Source: Wuchereria bancrofti (lineage: Eukaryota; Nematoda; Chromadorea; Rhabditida; Onchocercidae). Taken from it: DNA of 64,000 bases. The translations under genes were made by a program, and so were the position numbers. Shown here piece by piece: positions 12,101-23,539 of the stretch. Location: contig SSBO01000001.1 in NCBI GenBank assembly GCA_005281725.1, forward strand, positions 783,399 through 847,398, written 5' to 3'. Every line of letters begins with the position of its first letter. The first letter of the stretch is position 1. The notes below the pieces were generated by a model. The model made no database searches. It had not been told where the DNA came from and worked only from the letters and a program-made list of their open reading frames with translations.

Positions 12101-15100
12101 TTTAGGTTCATTTTAGGCAAATGAACTAGAACGGGACAAACTAGAGTTGGAACAAAGTCTTGTTCACACAAAAGAAAAATTAGACGAGGTGCAAAAGCAG
12201 TTAGATGCAGTTAAGGTGAGTGAAGAAAATATAATGGCATTGTGTAGATTTTTAATAGTCAGGTTTGTTTTGAAACTATATCCAAGTTCCATTCTTAGAT
12301 TCCTTTAAAAGTTTCACCTTCCCTGTCTTGTAAATATGATTGATGGTGCTGCAGTTTGGCTTTTATATTAATAAAATTTTCAGTAATGATTAAAACAAAT
12401 TCTTAATTTCTTAAGGAAGAAGAATTAGTAAATGCCAAGCAAGTCGATTTGGTACAACAAACAGTAAATGAATATGAACAGAAAATGAGAAATCAGGATG
12501 CCATCCATGAAGAGGCTTTACGTAATACTAAAGCAGAACACAGAAATGACCTCGAGGAAATGGAGAATAAAGTAAGGACATAATTTTCGCTTTATCTTTA
12601 TAGTAATTGTGTTGTTCATTAATTTGCTTAATAAATTAATTGTATTGTTCCTAATAGTAATGAAATTTATATTACATAAAATTGTTCTGTGACTACATAA
12701 TTAGTGATCTGATTACCTTGTTTCAGTTGAAAGCAGCTCAAGATGAGATAAAGCAGCTGCAGCAACAAAACAAAGCTGAAGAAAAATGCGAGCCTGTTAG
12801 TTTACACACCATTCAAAAGTTCGAATATATCTGTTATGTATATTTGATGATGTTTAACAATTCCAGGAAGCCGAAGAAAAGTTTTTGCATTTGAAGACAG
12901 AGTTGATGGAAGCAGTTCAAAAGCGAAATGAGTTAGAGAAAGCAAACAGTGAACTGCAGCATAAACTGGATGAGGTTTTTTTAACAAAATATTTTTAAGT
13001 ATTCTGTATTCATGATATATTAGATTCTCATGACTTACTACCTTGCACTAGTGCTGTATCTTTAGAAATACGTGCTTATAATTGAATTGTTATTTATTCT
13101 GTTGCTGGATAACACTTATCATGAATCAACTTTTTTTATTTACTTTAATGGAAGCAATTTTTTTTAAGTAAATTTATTGGAAAAGCAAGAGGAAAAAGTT
13201 TTCTGTTCAAACTTCGAATTTTCATTTGCTTTCCAATTTTTGTTACGGTTACCTTTGCACTTTTTTCAGACATCGGTACAAGTAACAGAAGCTGAAAAAC
13301 TTCGAATTGAATTAATTGCACTCGTAGAACAGAAGCATACCGAAAGTGTTAAATACCATACACAGTTGCAAACGGCACTGGCTGAAAAAAAAAATCAAAG
13401 CGCCACTTTTGCAACATATACCGATAATTTATCTATCTTGAAGCACGAATTGAAAAAGTGCGGTTGATTCAAAAGAAGAATTTTGCAGTGCAGTTATATT
13501 CATTATCATTATTAATGAAGTTTTCCGAAAACTTTTTTCGGTTTATTCTTTGTTGATTTCTTTCTTTTTAATTTTGGTAATTTTAAGTTGCATGGAGACA
13601 CGAGACAAAGCGTTAAGAGAATGTGAACGATTACGTGATCATTTACTGGTTATGGAAGAAACATCAACTAAGGAAGCCCTAGCTGGAGAGGAACGGGAAA
13701 CTGAATTGAGACAACGAATCAGAATACTTGAACAAAAAACAGAAGAATCAGCAGATAATGTTATAGAGTCTGCTAATGCATATGAGGTAACTTCTATCTC
13801 TGTCAATTAATTCTACGAATGCGACACTAAAAATTAGATTGGTGTAATTTCGTTTTTTATTGAAAATAACGTTTTTTGATTCAACAACGGAAGCAGAAAG
13901 TGCAAAAATTTAAATTTTCAAAAAATATAGTGTGGCATAGCAGGCAGAGCTTTATATTTTCATTTTAAAAACGATGACTTCTCTGTGCAGTTGTCTGCGT
14001 AGTCTTTTCTTCAGAGAAAGTGACCGAAAGCTTTCGTTACAAGAGGTTTTGTGTGATTTTTAGTTAACAAATTTGTATTCTTTTATATATATATATATTG
14101 CAAGATTTTACAGCGACAAATTGCCGAACTGACTGATGAGTTGGATTTGATGAAGAATGAGAAAATATCCATCGTCGATAGGTTACGAGAGCGCGAGAAA
14201 ACATTAGCTGATACGAAAGTGGCACTTTCAAATTTACAAAATGTTTTGCGTGATATCGGTATAGATCATGAAGCGCAGGTGTTGCAATACGAAAATGCTA
14301 TTGCTGAATTGAAAAAAAGTATGGAGGTATGTATTTTCTTGCTGAATAAAAATCTCTAGTTTTTTTTTTCCTCTGTTCCGGTATTTTTCAATAGTACATC
14401 TGTATTGTTTCTTGCAATGTTTACTTTTATAAAGTTTCCTTTGGGAAGCAAATATTTTCTTTTCTGTTAAATATTTCATTTTTTCAATTGGTTTTATTTT
14501 AGAATTTAAATCTGGAGATAGTTCAATTTAAACAGACACAGGAAACCATTGAAGCCGAAAAACAATTGTTGGAAAATAGAACTATGCATCTCAAAGAAGA
14601 AATTACTAAAAAAAATGCGGTATGTTGGATTGAAACTATTGCATTAAAATTCAGCAAAAATTTGGACCTCTGTTATGCTAAAATGCTCCTTTATTTTCTT
14701 TGCTCAAAGAATAGTTTGGCTTGTTTATGAATTGATCTATGCACATTCTTTCAGATTTAGCTATTATCTTTTTGTAGATGATTGAAGAACTTGAAGCAAG
14801 TCTTGAAGAGCACGCGCAATTAGCAGTAGCCTCAGTATCATCATATACTATTGATGATCAAGTGCTTCGTCAACTGTTTCTGTCTTATTTTACTGCTGAT
14901 AAAGACAAACAACCAGAAATTGCTGTCTTATTAGCTTCTGTTCTAGGTTATTCGCAAGAGGTAATTTTTCGAAATACTTTAGCTATCTAGTCCTATCTGG
15001 ATATTAAAGGGGGATATGTTGGCAATTTTAACTTTGACTGATGAAAAAGCGACTAGAATGAGAAATATGATCAGTGGACTATTTTTTTTTTTTTGGAAGT

Positions 15101-16170
15101 CCGATTCTTACTGTTTTGACTTTTTTGTTATATTTTTTGACTTTTTTTTCTTTTGTTTTCAGGAAATTGCCAAAATTAATGCTGCTAATCATTCGTCGTC
15201 GAGGGGATGGTTTGGTTTTGGTGGTTCATCGAAGCTTCCTCAACAGAATATTTCTTTGGCAGAGCAATTTGTTCGATTCCTGGAGAAAGAATCGCTAACA
15301 ACACCTCACTCTCTTCCGGTTCAGGTTAGCGTCAAGAAAAAAGTTCAGATGTTTGTGTAAACTTAATAGAAATTTCACGTTTTGATTGATAGTCTGACAA
15401 AACAAAAAGGTCGTAGTATTTATTATACAAAAATATGGTGATGACGTAAAATATGGAAAAATAAACTGAGAGGAAGCGCTTTTTTCATTTCAGTATTAGA
15501 ATGCATGAAATTCCAGGCATCCAAAATAACAATTTATGGAACTGGTGACAGAATATTTACTCCTGCTAAATCAAGGAGAATTTTGAAACAAAATTTGTGA
15601 ATTTGAGTGATTGCAATTTTTTTTTTTAAACAAAATCGATTTTTGAATTCAATAAACTATTTTATTCTCTGAGCAATGAATTTATGATCAACTCCAAGTA
15701 ACTTATATATAGGTCTATCTTTAAGTTCCATCATCCTATTGAATATCTTATCTGCTGTGGTTGATGCGAACATTTCTGATACCATATTACATGCAAAGTA
15801 GATTAGGAAATGTGAAATATGGTGGAGTATAACATGAATATAAAATTTTTAAGACAAAATCAGCACTGGAGAGACGTTTTCATTACGAAATGTGGAGGAA
15901 AATTAATTTGTCATAAAGATTGATGAGTTGAGCAAAACTAAAACTGTGTAAGATTATTATTCTTTTCGGCGAAGCAATTTTAAAAGAAAAAAACAGGTTT
16001 TGACTTTTTTGCTTCCTTCTTTTACTTGTTGCCAAATTAAAGATATTAGTGATTAAAAAGTTTCTGTTTTTCAGCCGTCTGAAGAAAAAGAGACAATACG
16101 TTCCGGTATTCCACTAAAATGTTCAAGGACATCATCTGCAGCTGATTTAGACTCAATATTGAATACATGA
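6195..16170 (+). CDS. sql-1: Golgin GMAP-210/TRIP11 orthologue (SQL-1)
   Basis: Long coiled-coil Golgi tether; GMAP-210 captures curved vesicles and, in C. elegans, SQL-1 affects ciliary trafficking. 26 exons: 6195-6302, 6811-6999, 7265-7450, 7624-7746, 8205-8324, 8502-8668, 8933-9040, 9121-9324, 9455-9570, 10073-10233, 10507-10631, 10734-10887, 11023-11235, 11624-11788, 11938-12042, 12117-12215, 12416-12571, 12727-12795, 12867-12974, 13270-13457, 13588-13786, 14114-14326, 14503-14619, 14778-14960, 15163-15324, 16075-16170 (1277 aa). The N-terminus MMGSWLRNIQGQLSEFASEV matches the family's curvature-sensing amphipathic helix. Residues about 40-1130 are heptad-rich coiled coil. Residues about 1157-1192 (IDDQVLRQLFLSYF..VLLASVLGYSQE) form the GRAB Arf1-binding domain, followed by the RGWFGFGG and LAEQFVRFLEKES tail typical of GMAP-210. 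The acceptor of exon 6 (CTGCAG at 8501) is uncertain. Confidence 0.9.
9766..9878. repeat. Imperfect inverted repeat in golgin intron 9
   Basis: Two 25-nt arms, 9766-9790 and 9854-9878, are complementary at about 21 of 25 positions (ATTATAGATT at one end, AATCTATAAT at the other), with a 63-nt spacer. It sits inside the 502-nt intron and resembles the ends of a small non-autonomous DNA element, or a stable RNA hairpin. No obvious target-site duplication was confirmed. Confidence 0.5.
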
Positions 16171-19019
16171 AATTTGGATGTTTGTGGAGAGCTTATGCAA
16201 AACATGCAATAATTTGCCGCATAGAAACGATCATTTATTGTGCTTTTCAGGTCAACAATAAGCTAACAATTCATATAAACAGCATTATTAAAACTGATCC
16301 GGAATATGCTTAATTTCAAGAACAGAATGGATTCACACTATGTACAGATTTTGATTCTATGACCATCCATGTTTTGTTTCTTATCATTTACGAATAATTC
16401 TATCAGGCCTTATCATAATACCATAGCTAATATTGCCAGTGTCTTTCATTCTTTCATTGGCTTCATTTGTTTGCTTGTGCATTAAGCTCATAGCTGTAGC
16501 GTTTTATTTATGGATATTATCTATTTCTTTTTTTTTTTTTTAGTATTGACGGGTTGACACTTCTAGTTCTGATAATAATGGATTTGAAATTTTTGAGGAT
16601 ATATCTCTGTAATATATTCGGTTGTCATTGTTTCATGCCTCGAAATTCTCTTTACCTGAATTTTTTTGTTTTATGTAAAAAATTTTAGACCGTGATGAAT
16701 TAGTCCCGTAATTTAGTCTTCTATGGTTTCATATTTCTTTCCACTAATAATTGAGGAAAGAGGAATTTAATCTTGTTTTAATCACATTTCTCAGCTGTGA
16801 GCATTCATAATAACTACCATCAGTTATTTTACTACAACTATTAACCCGCATCTCCCTTCTAGTATTGCACCATGAGTTATCAGTTAGAATTTTGACATAC
16901 ATTGTGTTTGAAGTTTGTAATTCAGGTGCTAAATATATTGGTTTAATGGTTTGTATACAATTTCTATATTTTGTACGAATTCATATTTGTGTGATTGATA
17001 TTAATATTAAATGTACTGTGTTGACATCCGATGAATGACTTTTCACTTATAAAACTTTTACGGTTTATTGTTTTTCCTTTAGTTTTGACTTTTGGTGCGC
17101 TCTAACAAAGCTGTAGGTGTTTTTTTTTTAACCTTAGAGAAGGGAAGGAGTAGTAAATTTAAGATTTATAACATTTATCATGGTAATCTTTGCTTGTTAG
17201 CCGAACGATAAATTGGATTTAATAATGGACAGTGTGGAATAATCCGTATGAATTTTAACTCTAAAAAATAATTTCTTTCATTTATTGAAAGCCATCGTTT
17301 GTCCCTCAAATTATTTGTCTATTAAGATTTTATCAAAAGCATAGTGATGAAATACAAAAGAGTGATGATAAACAAGTTGGATGATAGTTTTCATCATCAA
17401 AATAATATCGATAGTGAATTGACCAATTGTAAACAAAAGCAATGTTGACCTGCAAAATAGCAGTGAATCTCTGAAAGGTCAGGTAAAAGAAAAAGAGAGC
17501 GAGAGAAATAACAAAATGTCAAGTGTGCAGAATAATTTTCATCGATATTTCCATAAAACGACATAGCAGCTTCTCATAGAAATTTTCATCCTAATATTAA
17601 TTATTCTATATCTTATCATTTAATTTGATAAATAAATTAGTCATAATATTTTAGCATTGTGATAAATTTGTTGAACAAGAAATTATGCATGAATCATCAT
17701 TCATTATTAATAATAGTGTTTCTCATAATGTTGTAACAAAAAAAAAAAAAAAATGATTAGTGCATTTACTCATTCGTACAGAGATTAATTTAACTTTTTT
17801 CAATGATAGCTTATTTGTTCATCTGTTTACAAAAAAAAAAAAAAAAACGAGAAAAAAAAGAGAGAAGATAAGTGAATTCTTATCACTGTAATAACCTGTT
17901 TGTTAAATTTTCTTCTTAATTTTTTTTTTTTTTTTTTTGTTGTTACAGTTAAATGTAGTATAGAGTGTAATTTGTTTAGTTGAAAAATATAAATAGGTAA
18001 ATGTCATCAACAAAACATACAGTATTAGTAGTATGAGTTTTAAATTTAGGGAAAGAAGATAGGATGAGGTACTTTTTAAACAAAAAAAAAAAAAATTATT
18101 ATTATTGCTAAATAAATAAATGAATAGCAAACAAATGAAGAAGTATTGTCTACTGAAATGGAATATTTTGTTTTATAAATATATCAAATAGAAAATATAA
18201 TTGTTATTACTGTTTATGAATCTAATATTTTGTTTAATGATGATGAGTAGCTGAAATTTTTTGCATTTAGATTAATCTTGTGATATATATATTTTTTTTA
18301 TTTTTGCTAGGATAAGTTGAAAGTTAAAAAAGAGGAAAACTTACTATCAGTTAGATCTATCAGAAAGTTAATTTAGTTCGAATTTATGCATCAAAAATTT
18401 TCATATTTTCTAAACATTTTACATTTTTTTAATTCTAATTTGTTGCAAATTTTAATATTTTAAGAGCGTATACAAAAAACAAATGAAAAAAAGGAAAAAT
18501 AGAAGCAATAATAGGAAAAATAAAAATAGTATTAAATTCATATTAGATTATATAGTTTGACAAATTTTTCTTTTCTTTAATTTTTTTTTTCTCATTTTTA
18601 TTATTTTATTCTACTTTGTTACTTTTCAAATTTGAGAAATATTTAATAGTTTTTGTTAAAAAATGTAGAAAAATTCTTAGTAAAAATGTGGAGTTAGCAT
18701 TTCTTTGAATTCATTTATACTAATAATAATTCAAACGATTACATATTACATTTTCAGTAAATTGATAAGATTTAATATTATTGTTATGCTAATGTAACAC
18801 TATTTTCAATTATATCATTAAATTTTTTGCTATTTTATCAAATTTTTATCAATGCCCTAACAATTTTAACGTAAATAAATTTAAAAAATATGAAATTAAT
18901 TACATAATTATGAATAATTCTGCTAAAAGTATCTTCTCATTCATTTTTATTTTATTTTACAGTGCTAAACTTCTGCAAAAAAAGTTTTAAAGAAAGAAAA
19001 AAATAAAAATTAAAAGAAA
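16171..19019. other. Golgin 3' region and intergenic spacer
   Basis: 2.8 kb without a supportable exon. The first part should hold the golgin 3' UTR. Poly-A and poly-T runs occur at about 17740, 17830 and 17920. Directly before the next gene, TTTTATTTTACAG ending at 18962 is a good candidate trans-splice acceptor for the uridine phosphorylase transcript. Confidence 0.55.
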
Positions 19020-21546
19020 ATGGTGAATAACAAAATGGTTCATATTCGTAATGCAGCATTGGAAAAGCAATCCGATGATCATTTTCATCATCTTGGAATT
19101 ACGAAAAATTCGGCTGATCTCCGGAAGATGTTTGGCGATATTAAGGTTACACCTTGGAACTTATACAATTTTTAGTTTTTTTAAAACTAAACTATCTTTT
19201 TTTATTACAATCAAATTTATTAAGATTAGTGGAAATTAAGATTTAATTAAGAGGGAAACTAAAAATTGAAATATTGAAATTATTGATTATTACTAGAAGC
19301 ATTTTAGTTTACATTTTAAGTTTACATAAGCCAAATTACTCGTTGATAGTCCAACTGAATATGCGATATATTTATTTGTTTAAATATTCATTTTTTATCA
19401 AAATGATATTGCTAATTAAATGTTGTTAAAAAGGTTTAACATTTAACTCTTAAATAAGTCATTTTATATGATTATTAAAAGTATTCAGACTACATTTTTA
19501 AAAATTATTTTTAATTAATTTATTCATCTTGTTAAATTATCATTTAAGACATATTTTTAAAAGGTATACATTTTCTTTAAAAAGAAATTTACAAATTTAC
19601 AGTTGAGATATTTGGAATCATTGTAATCATTTAAATATTTGAATGATTGCATATATTAAGGGTAAGTTAAGGGTAGGCAATTTGTTTTTTTTTTTATCAT
19701 TATGTAAAAGCGGGTACATAATCACTTACTGTGGGTATTGATAAATAATTGTAGATGAATTTATATAAATTTGCAAGCATATAACTTGCATGCAAACTTG
19801 CAAGTTTTACAGTTTCTCTGTATGGGCGGAAGCATGAAACGATTAAAGAATTATGCGGAAATATTCGCTAAGGAATTGGGTATAAGTATGTCTGATAATT
19901 TAAGTACAACTGATCGTTATTCAATTTATAAAACAGGTCAAGTACTTTGGGTTAATGTTAGTTTTTGTTTATTTAAAAAAATCTTTATTTATATGTAAAA
20001 AGGTCAAGTAGTTTGGGTTAATGTTTTTGTTTATTTAAAAAAAATCTTTATTTATATGTAAAACAGGTCAAGTACTTTGGGTCAATGTTAGTTTTTACTA
20101 TAATATCTTTACTTATATTTATGTATATTTATTTATTTTTCCATCAAACAACGAATAGATAACATATAAATGACACTTTTAAATTAATTTATTAAATTAT
20201 GTTTTCATAATTCATCAAATATTTCAATTAAAATATGATTAAATATTGCAAACAAAAATTATATTTCTAAAAAAATAAGAATGTACTGTGGTTTTTTTTT
20301 TAATGTTTTCTTTCTCTTCTTTTTTATCGATTATGTTCAAAACTAATTTAAGAAAAAAAAAAAGCAGTCATCATTAATAAAATCTAAATAATATTTACAT
20401 TTGAAATATTAAATAAATTAACTATAGCATGGTATTGGTATGCCATCAGCAAGTATTATTATTATTGAACTAATTAAATTACTCTATTATGCAAATGCAA
20501 AAGATGTAGTAGCAATACGAATGGGTACCTCAGGTGGTATTGGTATACCACCTGGTACCTTAGTGCTTACAAATGGAGCATTAAATGGTGAATTAATCGA
20601 CAAATATGTTCAATATATTATGGGCAAAAAGGTTTGTTTATATTAAATTGAAATTTTTTTTTTCTTTTTATATGTTTTAAAAATTATAAATAAATTATAT
20701 TTGAAATAATTACACATTTTATTAATTTATTGCAGATTTTACGAACAAGTGTTTTTGATGCAGAAGTATATCATCAATTATATAATGTAGCACATCAATT
20801 ACAATTACCTGTTCAAATTGGAAAAACTTTAAGTGTCAATGATTTTTATGAAGGTAATATTATGTTTTTCTTTTTTTTTTTTCAATTTCAAACATTCTCA
20901 TTTCAATAATTTGATATGAGAAAATTAATCAAAAAAGAAAATTTTTCAAAGAAAACAAAAAAAAATTATTCCAACTAGATTTTTTTTTTCTTGAATGATA
21001 TTTGTAATAGGATAAATTTTTTCTTATAAGAAAGAAAAATTGATGGATTATCTTTTTTTGTTTTTCGAATTGAATTTATTTTTGTTAAAATTTAGAGCAA
21101 ACAAGAATGGATGGTGCATTTTGTGAGTATACAGAAGAGGAAAAATTTGCATTTCTCAATCATTTACATAAATTGGGTGTACGAAATGTTGAAATGGAAG
21201 CATTAAGTTTTGCAGCATTATTTAATCGTGGCAATATAAAAGGTAAATATTGAATAATAATTTAATTTCTAAAATGGTATAATAACTTTTTTTAAGAAAA
21301 AAATGAAGAAAAATATTTTTAAAGTATTTTAAATTTTATTATTGAACAATGAATATTGTTTTTTTTTTTTTTTTGTTAAACGAAATTAATTTTTTTATTA
21401 TTTTAGTAGCGGTAATTTGTGTTTCATTATTGGATCGATTGAAAAATGATCAAGTATTATTGGGACATAATGATTTAAATGAATTTGAAATGCGTATTTT
21501 TAAAGTAATCAGTGTATACATTAAACAACAATTAAAATTATGCTAA
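19020..21546 (+). CDS. upp-1: Uridine phosphorylase
   Basis: Cytosolic pyrimidine-salvage enzyme: uridine plus phosphate gives uracil and ribose-1-phosphate. Six exons: 19020-19145, 19813-19950, 20428-20631, 20736-20853, 21096-21242, 21407-21546 (290 aa). Residues in order: FGDIKFLCMGGS (phosphate-binding Gly loop), TDRYSIYKTGQVLWVHGIGM-type segment, ELIKLLYY, IRMGTSGGIGIPPGTLV (phosphate/ribose loop), TLSVNDFYE, EQTRMDGAFCEYTEEEK, GVRNVEMEALSFAALF (nucleoside-binding VEME motif) and VAVICVSLLDR. The order and length match animal UPP1/UPP2. A second in-frame Met at 19035 is an alternative start. The end of exon 2 and the start of intron 2 are tandemly copied (see the repeat at 19935). Confidence 0.93.
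19935..20097 (+). repeat. Tandem copies of the exon 2/intron 2 boundary of upp-1
   Basis: AGGTCAAGTACTTTGG followed by a GT donor occurs at 19935, 20001 and 20065, giving periods of 66 and 64 bp. Each copy carries the last 16 nt of exon 2 plus intron start (GTTAATG or GTCAATG). Copy 1 keeps the reading frame. Copies 2 and 3 follow an in-frame TAA at the end of copy 1 and should be intronic. Confidence 0.85.
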
Positions 21547-21729
21547 ATATTATTTTATTTCATTACTTTTTTCTTTCCTTTTAAAACATAATCTTTATCA
21601 ATTGAAGGATAAATAAATAGATCAATGACTCTTTAAATAAAATTAAAAATGAAAAGACAAGTTTAAATTTCGAAAGATGAAATAACACATTTTGCAAATA
21701 ATCATTACTTAATTCATGCCTTTTACTTT

Positions 21730-22090
21730 TCTATTTGAAAAATAAGAATTTGAAAACAAAATAAAGGAGCCACGTTGATTTTTGAAATTGATAAAAACTA
21801 ATTTATGATAATTTCAACTTTATTTCCTTTCATTTTTAAATGGTTTTTGTAATTTAAATTTACAATTTAAATGATTTGAACAAATTTACACCATTAAAAT
21901 CATTAGTTGGATTCAAAAGAAAATCAATTAATCTGCCATTGAATCAAATAACAATCTATTAAATCTATCATTAAATCAAATAACAGTCAAATAATCTGCC
22001 AATAATCCATTTTATTTTTCTGTTTGAAAAATAAGAATCTGAAAAAAGAAAAAAATAAAGGAGCTACGTTGGTTTTTGAAATTGATAAAT
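21730..22090. repeat. Dispersed direct repeat, two copies
   Basis: TTTGAAAAATAAGAATYTGAA followed by AATAAAGGAGCYACGTTG and TTTTTGAAATTGATAAA is found at about 21733-21795 and 22023-22090. Between them, AATCAAATAACA also recurs (about 21941 and 21974). Confidence 0.7.
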
Positions 22091-22483
22091 TTAATTAAAC
22101 TTAAAAATTAAAGCATTCTTGAGAAAAATATTGGCAAATTAATAATAAAAGAAAAAGTAAAAGACTTTTTTTTGGAAGTAAATATCAACAATAAAATAAT
22201 TTACTGCTAGAAATACGTCTATCAGATGATAATTTCTTCTTGTCATATCAATTATTTACATCAAAAATCATCAAAAAAAAGAAAATACAGCGTAAATGAA
22301 ATTTTTTTACATCTGAAAAATTAAATAATTACTCATTTCTTTATCATTATTTTTAATTTTTTCATGTATTTCACCTAAAATATTTCATATTCCATACTAT
22401 TTTACTGCTTGTTTATTTCTTGTATTGTATTGTTTATTTGTGCAATTAAATTTTTTTTCTTTCAAATAATCATTTTTTTACTA

Positions 22484-22555
22484 CACACTTTACCCATAAA
22501 TGAATTGCACAATTTACCCGCAAATGAATTACACGCTTTACCCACAAATGAATGT
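22484..22555 (+). repeat. Three-copy 24-bp tandem repeat
   Basis: Units at 22484-22507, 22508-22531 and 22532-22555 share CACNNTTTACCC..AAATGAAT. In one frame they encode HTLPINEL, HNLPANEL and HALPTNEC. The surrounding open frame (about 22409-22618) has a hydrophobic leader but no ATG at its start, so I annotate a repeat, not a gene. Confidence 0.75.
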
Positions 22556-23539
22556 AAATCAATAAGATTAGTTAATTTTTCTGAAGAAAAAAAAATAATT
22601 AGCAATAAACAAATTTAGCAAACAAATGTTTTCCAGTTTTTATCATTATTTAATTTCCTTTTAATAAAGTAAAATTTAATGAAAATAAATTTATTTTTAT
22701 TGATAATAATGATGCAAAATTTTAACAATTTTTAATGAATTAACTTTTTGAAATTCTAATCAATCAGAAGTGACATTTATTAATTCAACATTTTCATTAG
22801 ATAAAACATTTCTAACAAATATTATATGCAAAATGTATTTACTATTTTTAATCACCAAATATCAACTTCAATTTAATAATTTTTTAGAAAAATTTTTAAG
22901 CTAAATTTTCGTGCAAATATATCAAGAAAAAATGCTTTAAATAATGCAATTTCAAAAAAAGAGAATTTAATTCTTTCTTTTTCAATAAATTTGAATTAAA
23001 TTGCATAATCTTATGAAGAAATTATAGCGATAAATTTAAATTAAATTATATAATATTATAGCAATAATTTTATTAAAAAATAGTGCTAAATATAAAAATT
23101 TAAATGATTATACAAAGTTACGAGAAAAATTATATAATTGCTAAAGGTTACATAAATTTTTTAATTATGAAAGATAATGAAAGTGTACAGTTGAATAGGA
23201 ATATTCATTTCGGTGAACATTTCCGGATAATATAGATGTATTTTTGATGCCAGAAATGTTATAATGACTATTTGTAATCGAAAGTTGTTAAATTGAAATT
23301 GGCTTATTTAATTGTAAATTTTGAAAAATAAAAAACAAAAAGTGTTGTATTTAAGCAAAAATAACAACTCATTTGGTGTTAAATTAGATTTAAAATAAAA
23401 GAAAACATTATTGATTTGGAAATTCAATATTTAGCCAATGAAAATAATTTTATCATAACAAATCCTAAATATGTCAAAAAGTCTATAAGACGAATTATTC
23501 TACCTGAAATTAAATAGCTTTATCACTGCTTTGTTGATA

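Larger units (their letters stand above)
21547..23539. other. Intergenic spacer between upp-1 and the satellite
   Basis: No gene is supported. It contains two direct copies of a ~65-bp segment (about 21730-21795 and 22017-22090) and a three-copy 24-bp repeat at 22484-22555. The remainder is A/T-rich with no recognisable structure. Confidence 0.55.
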
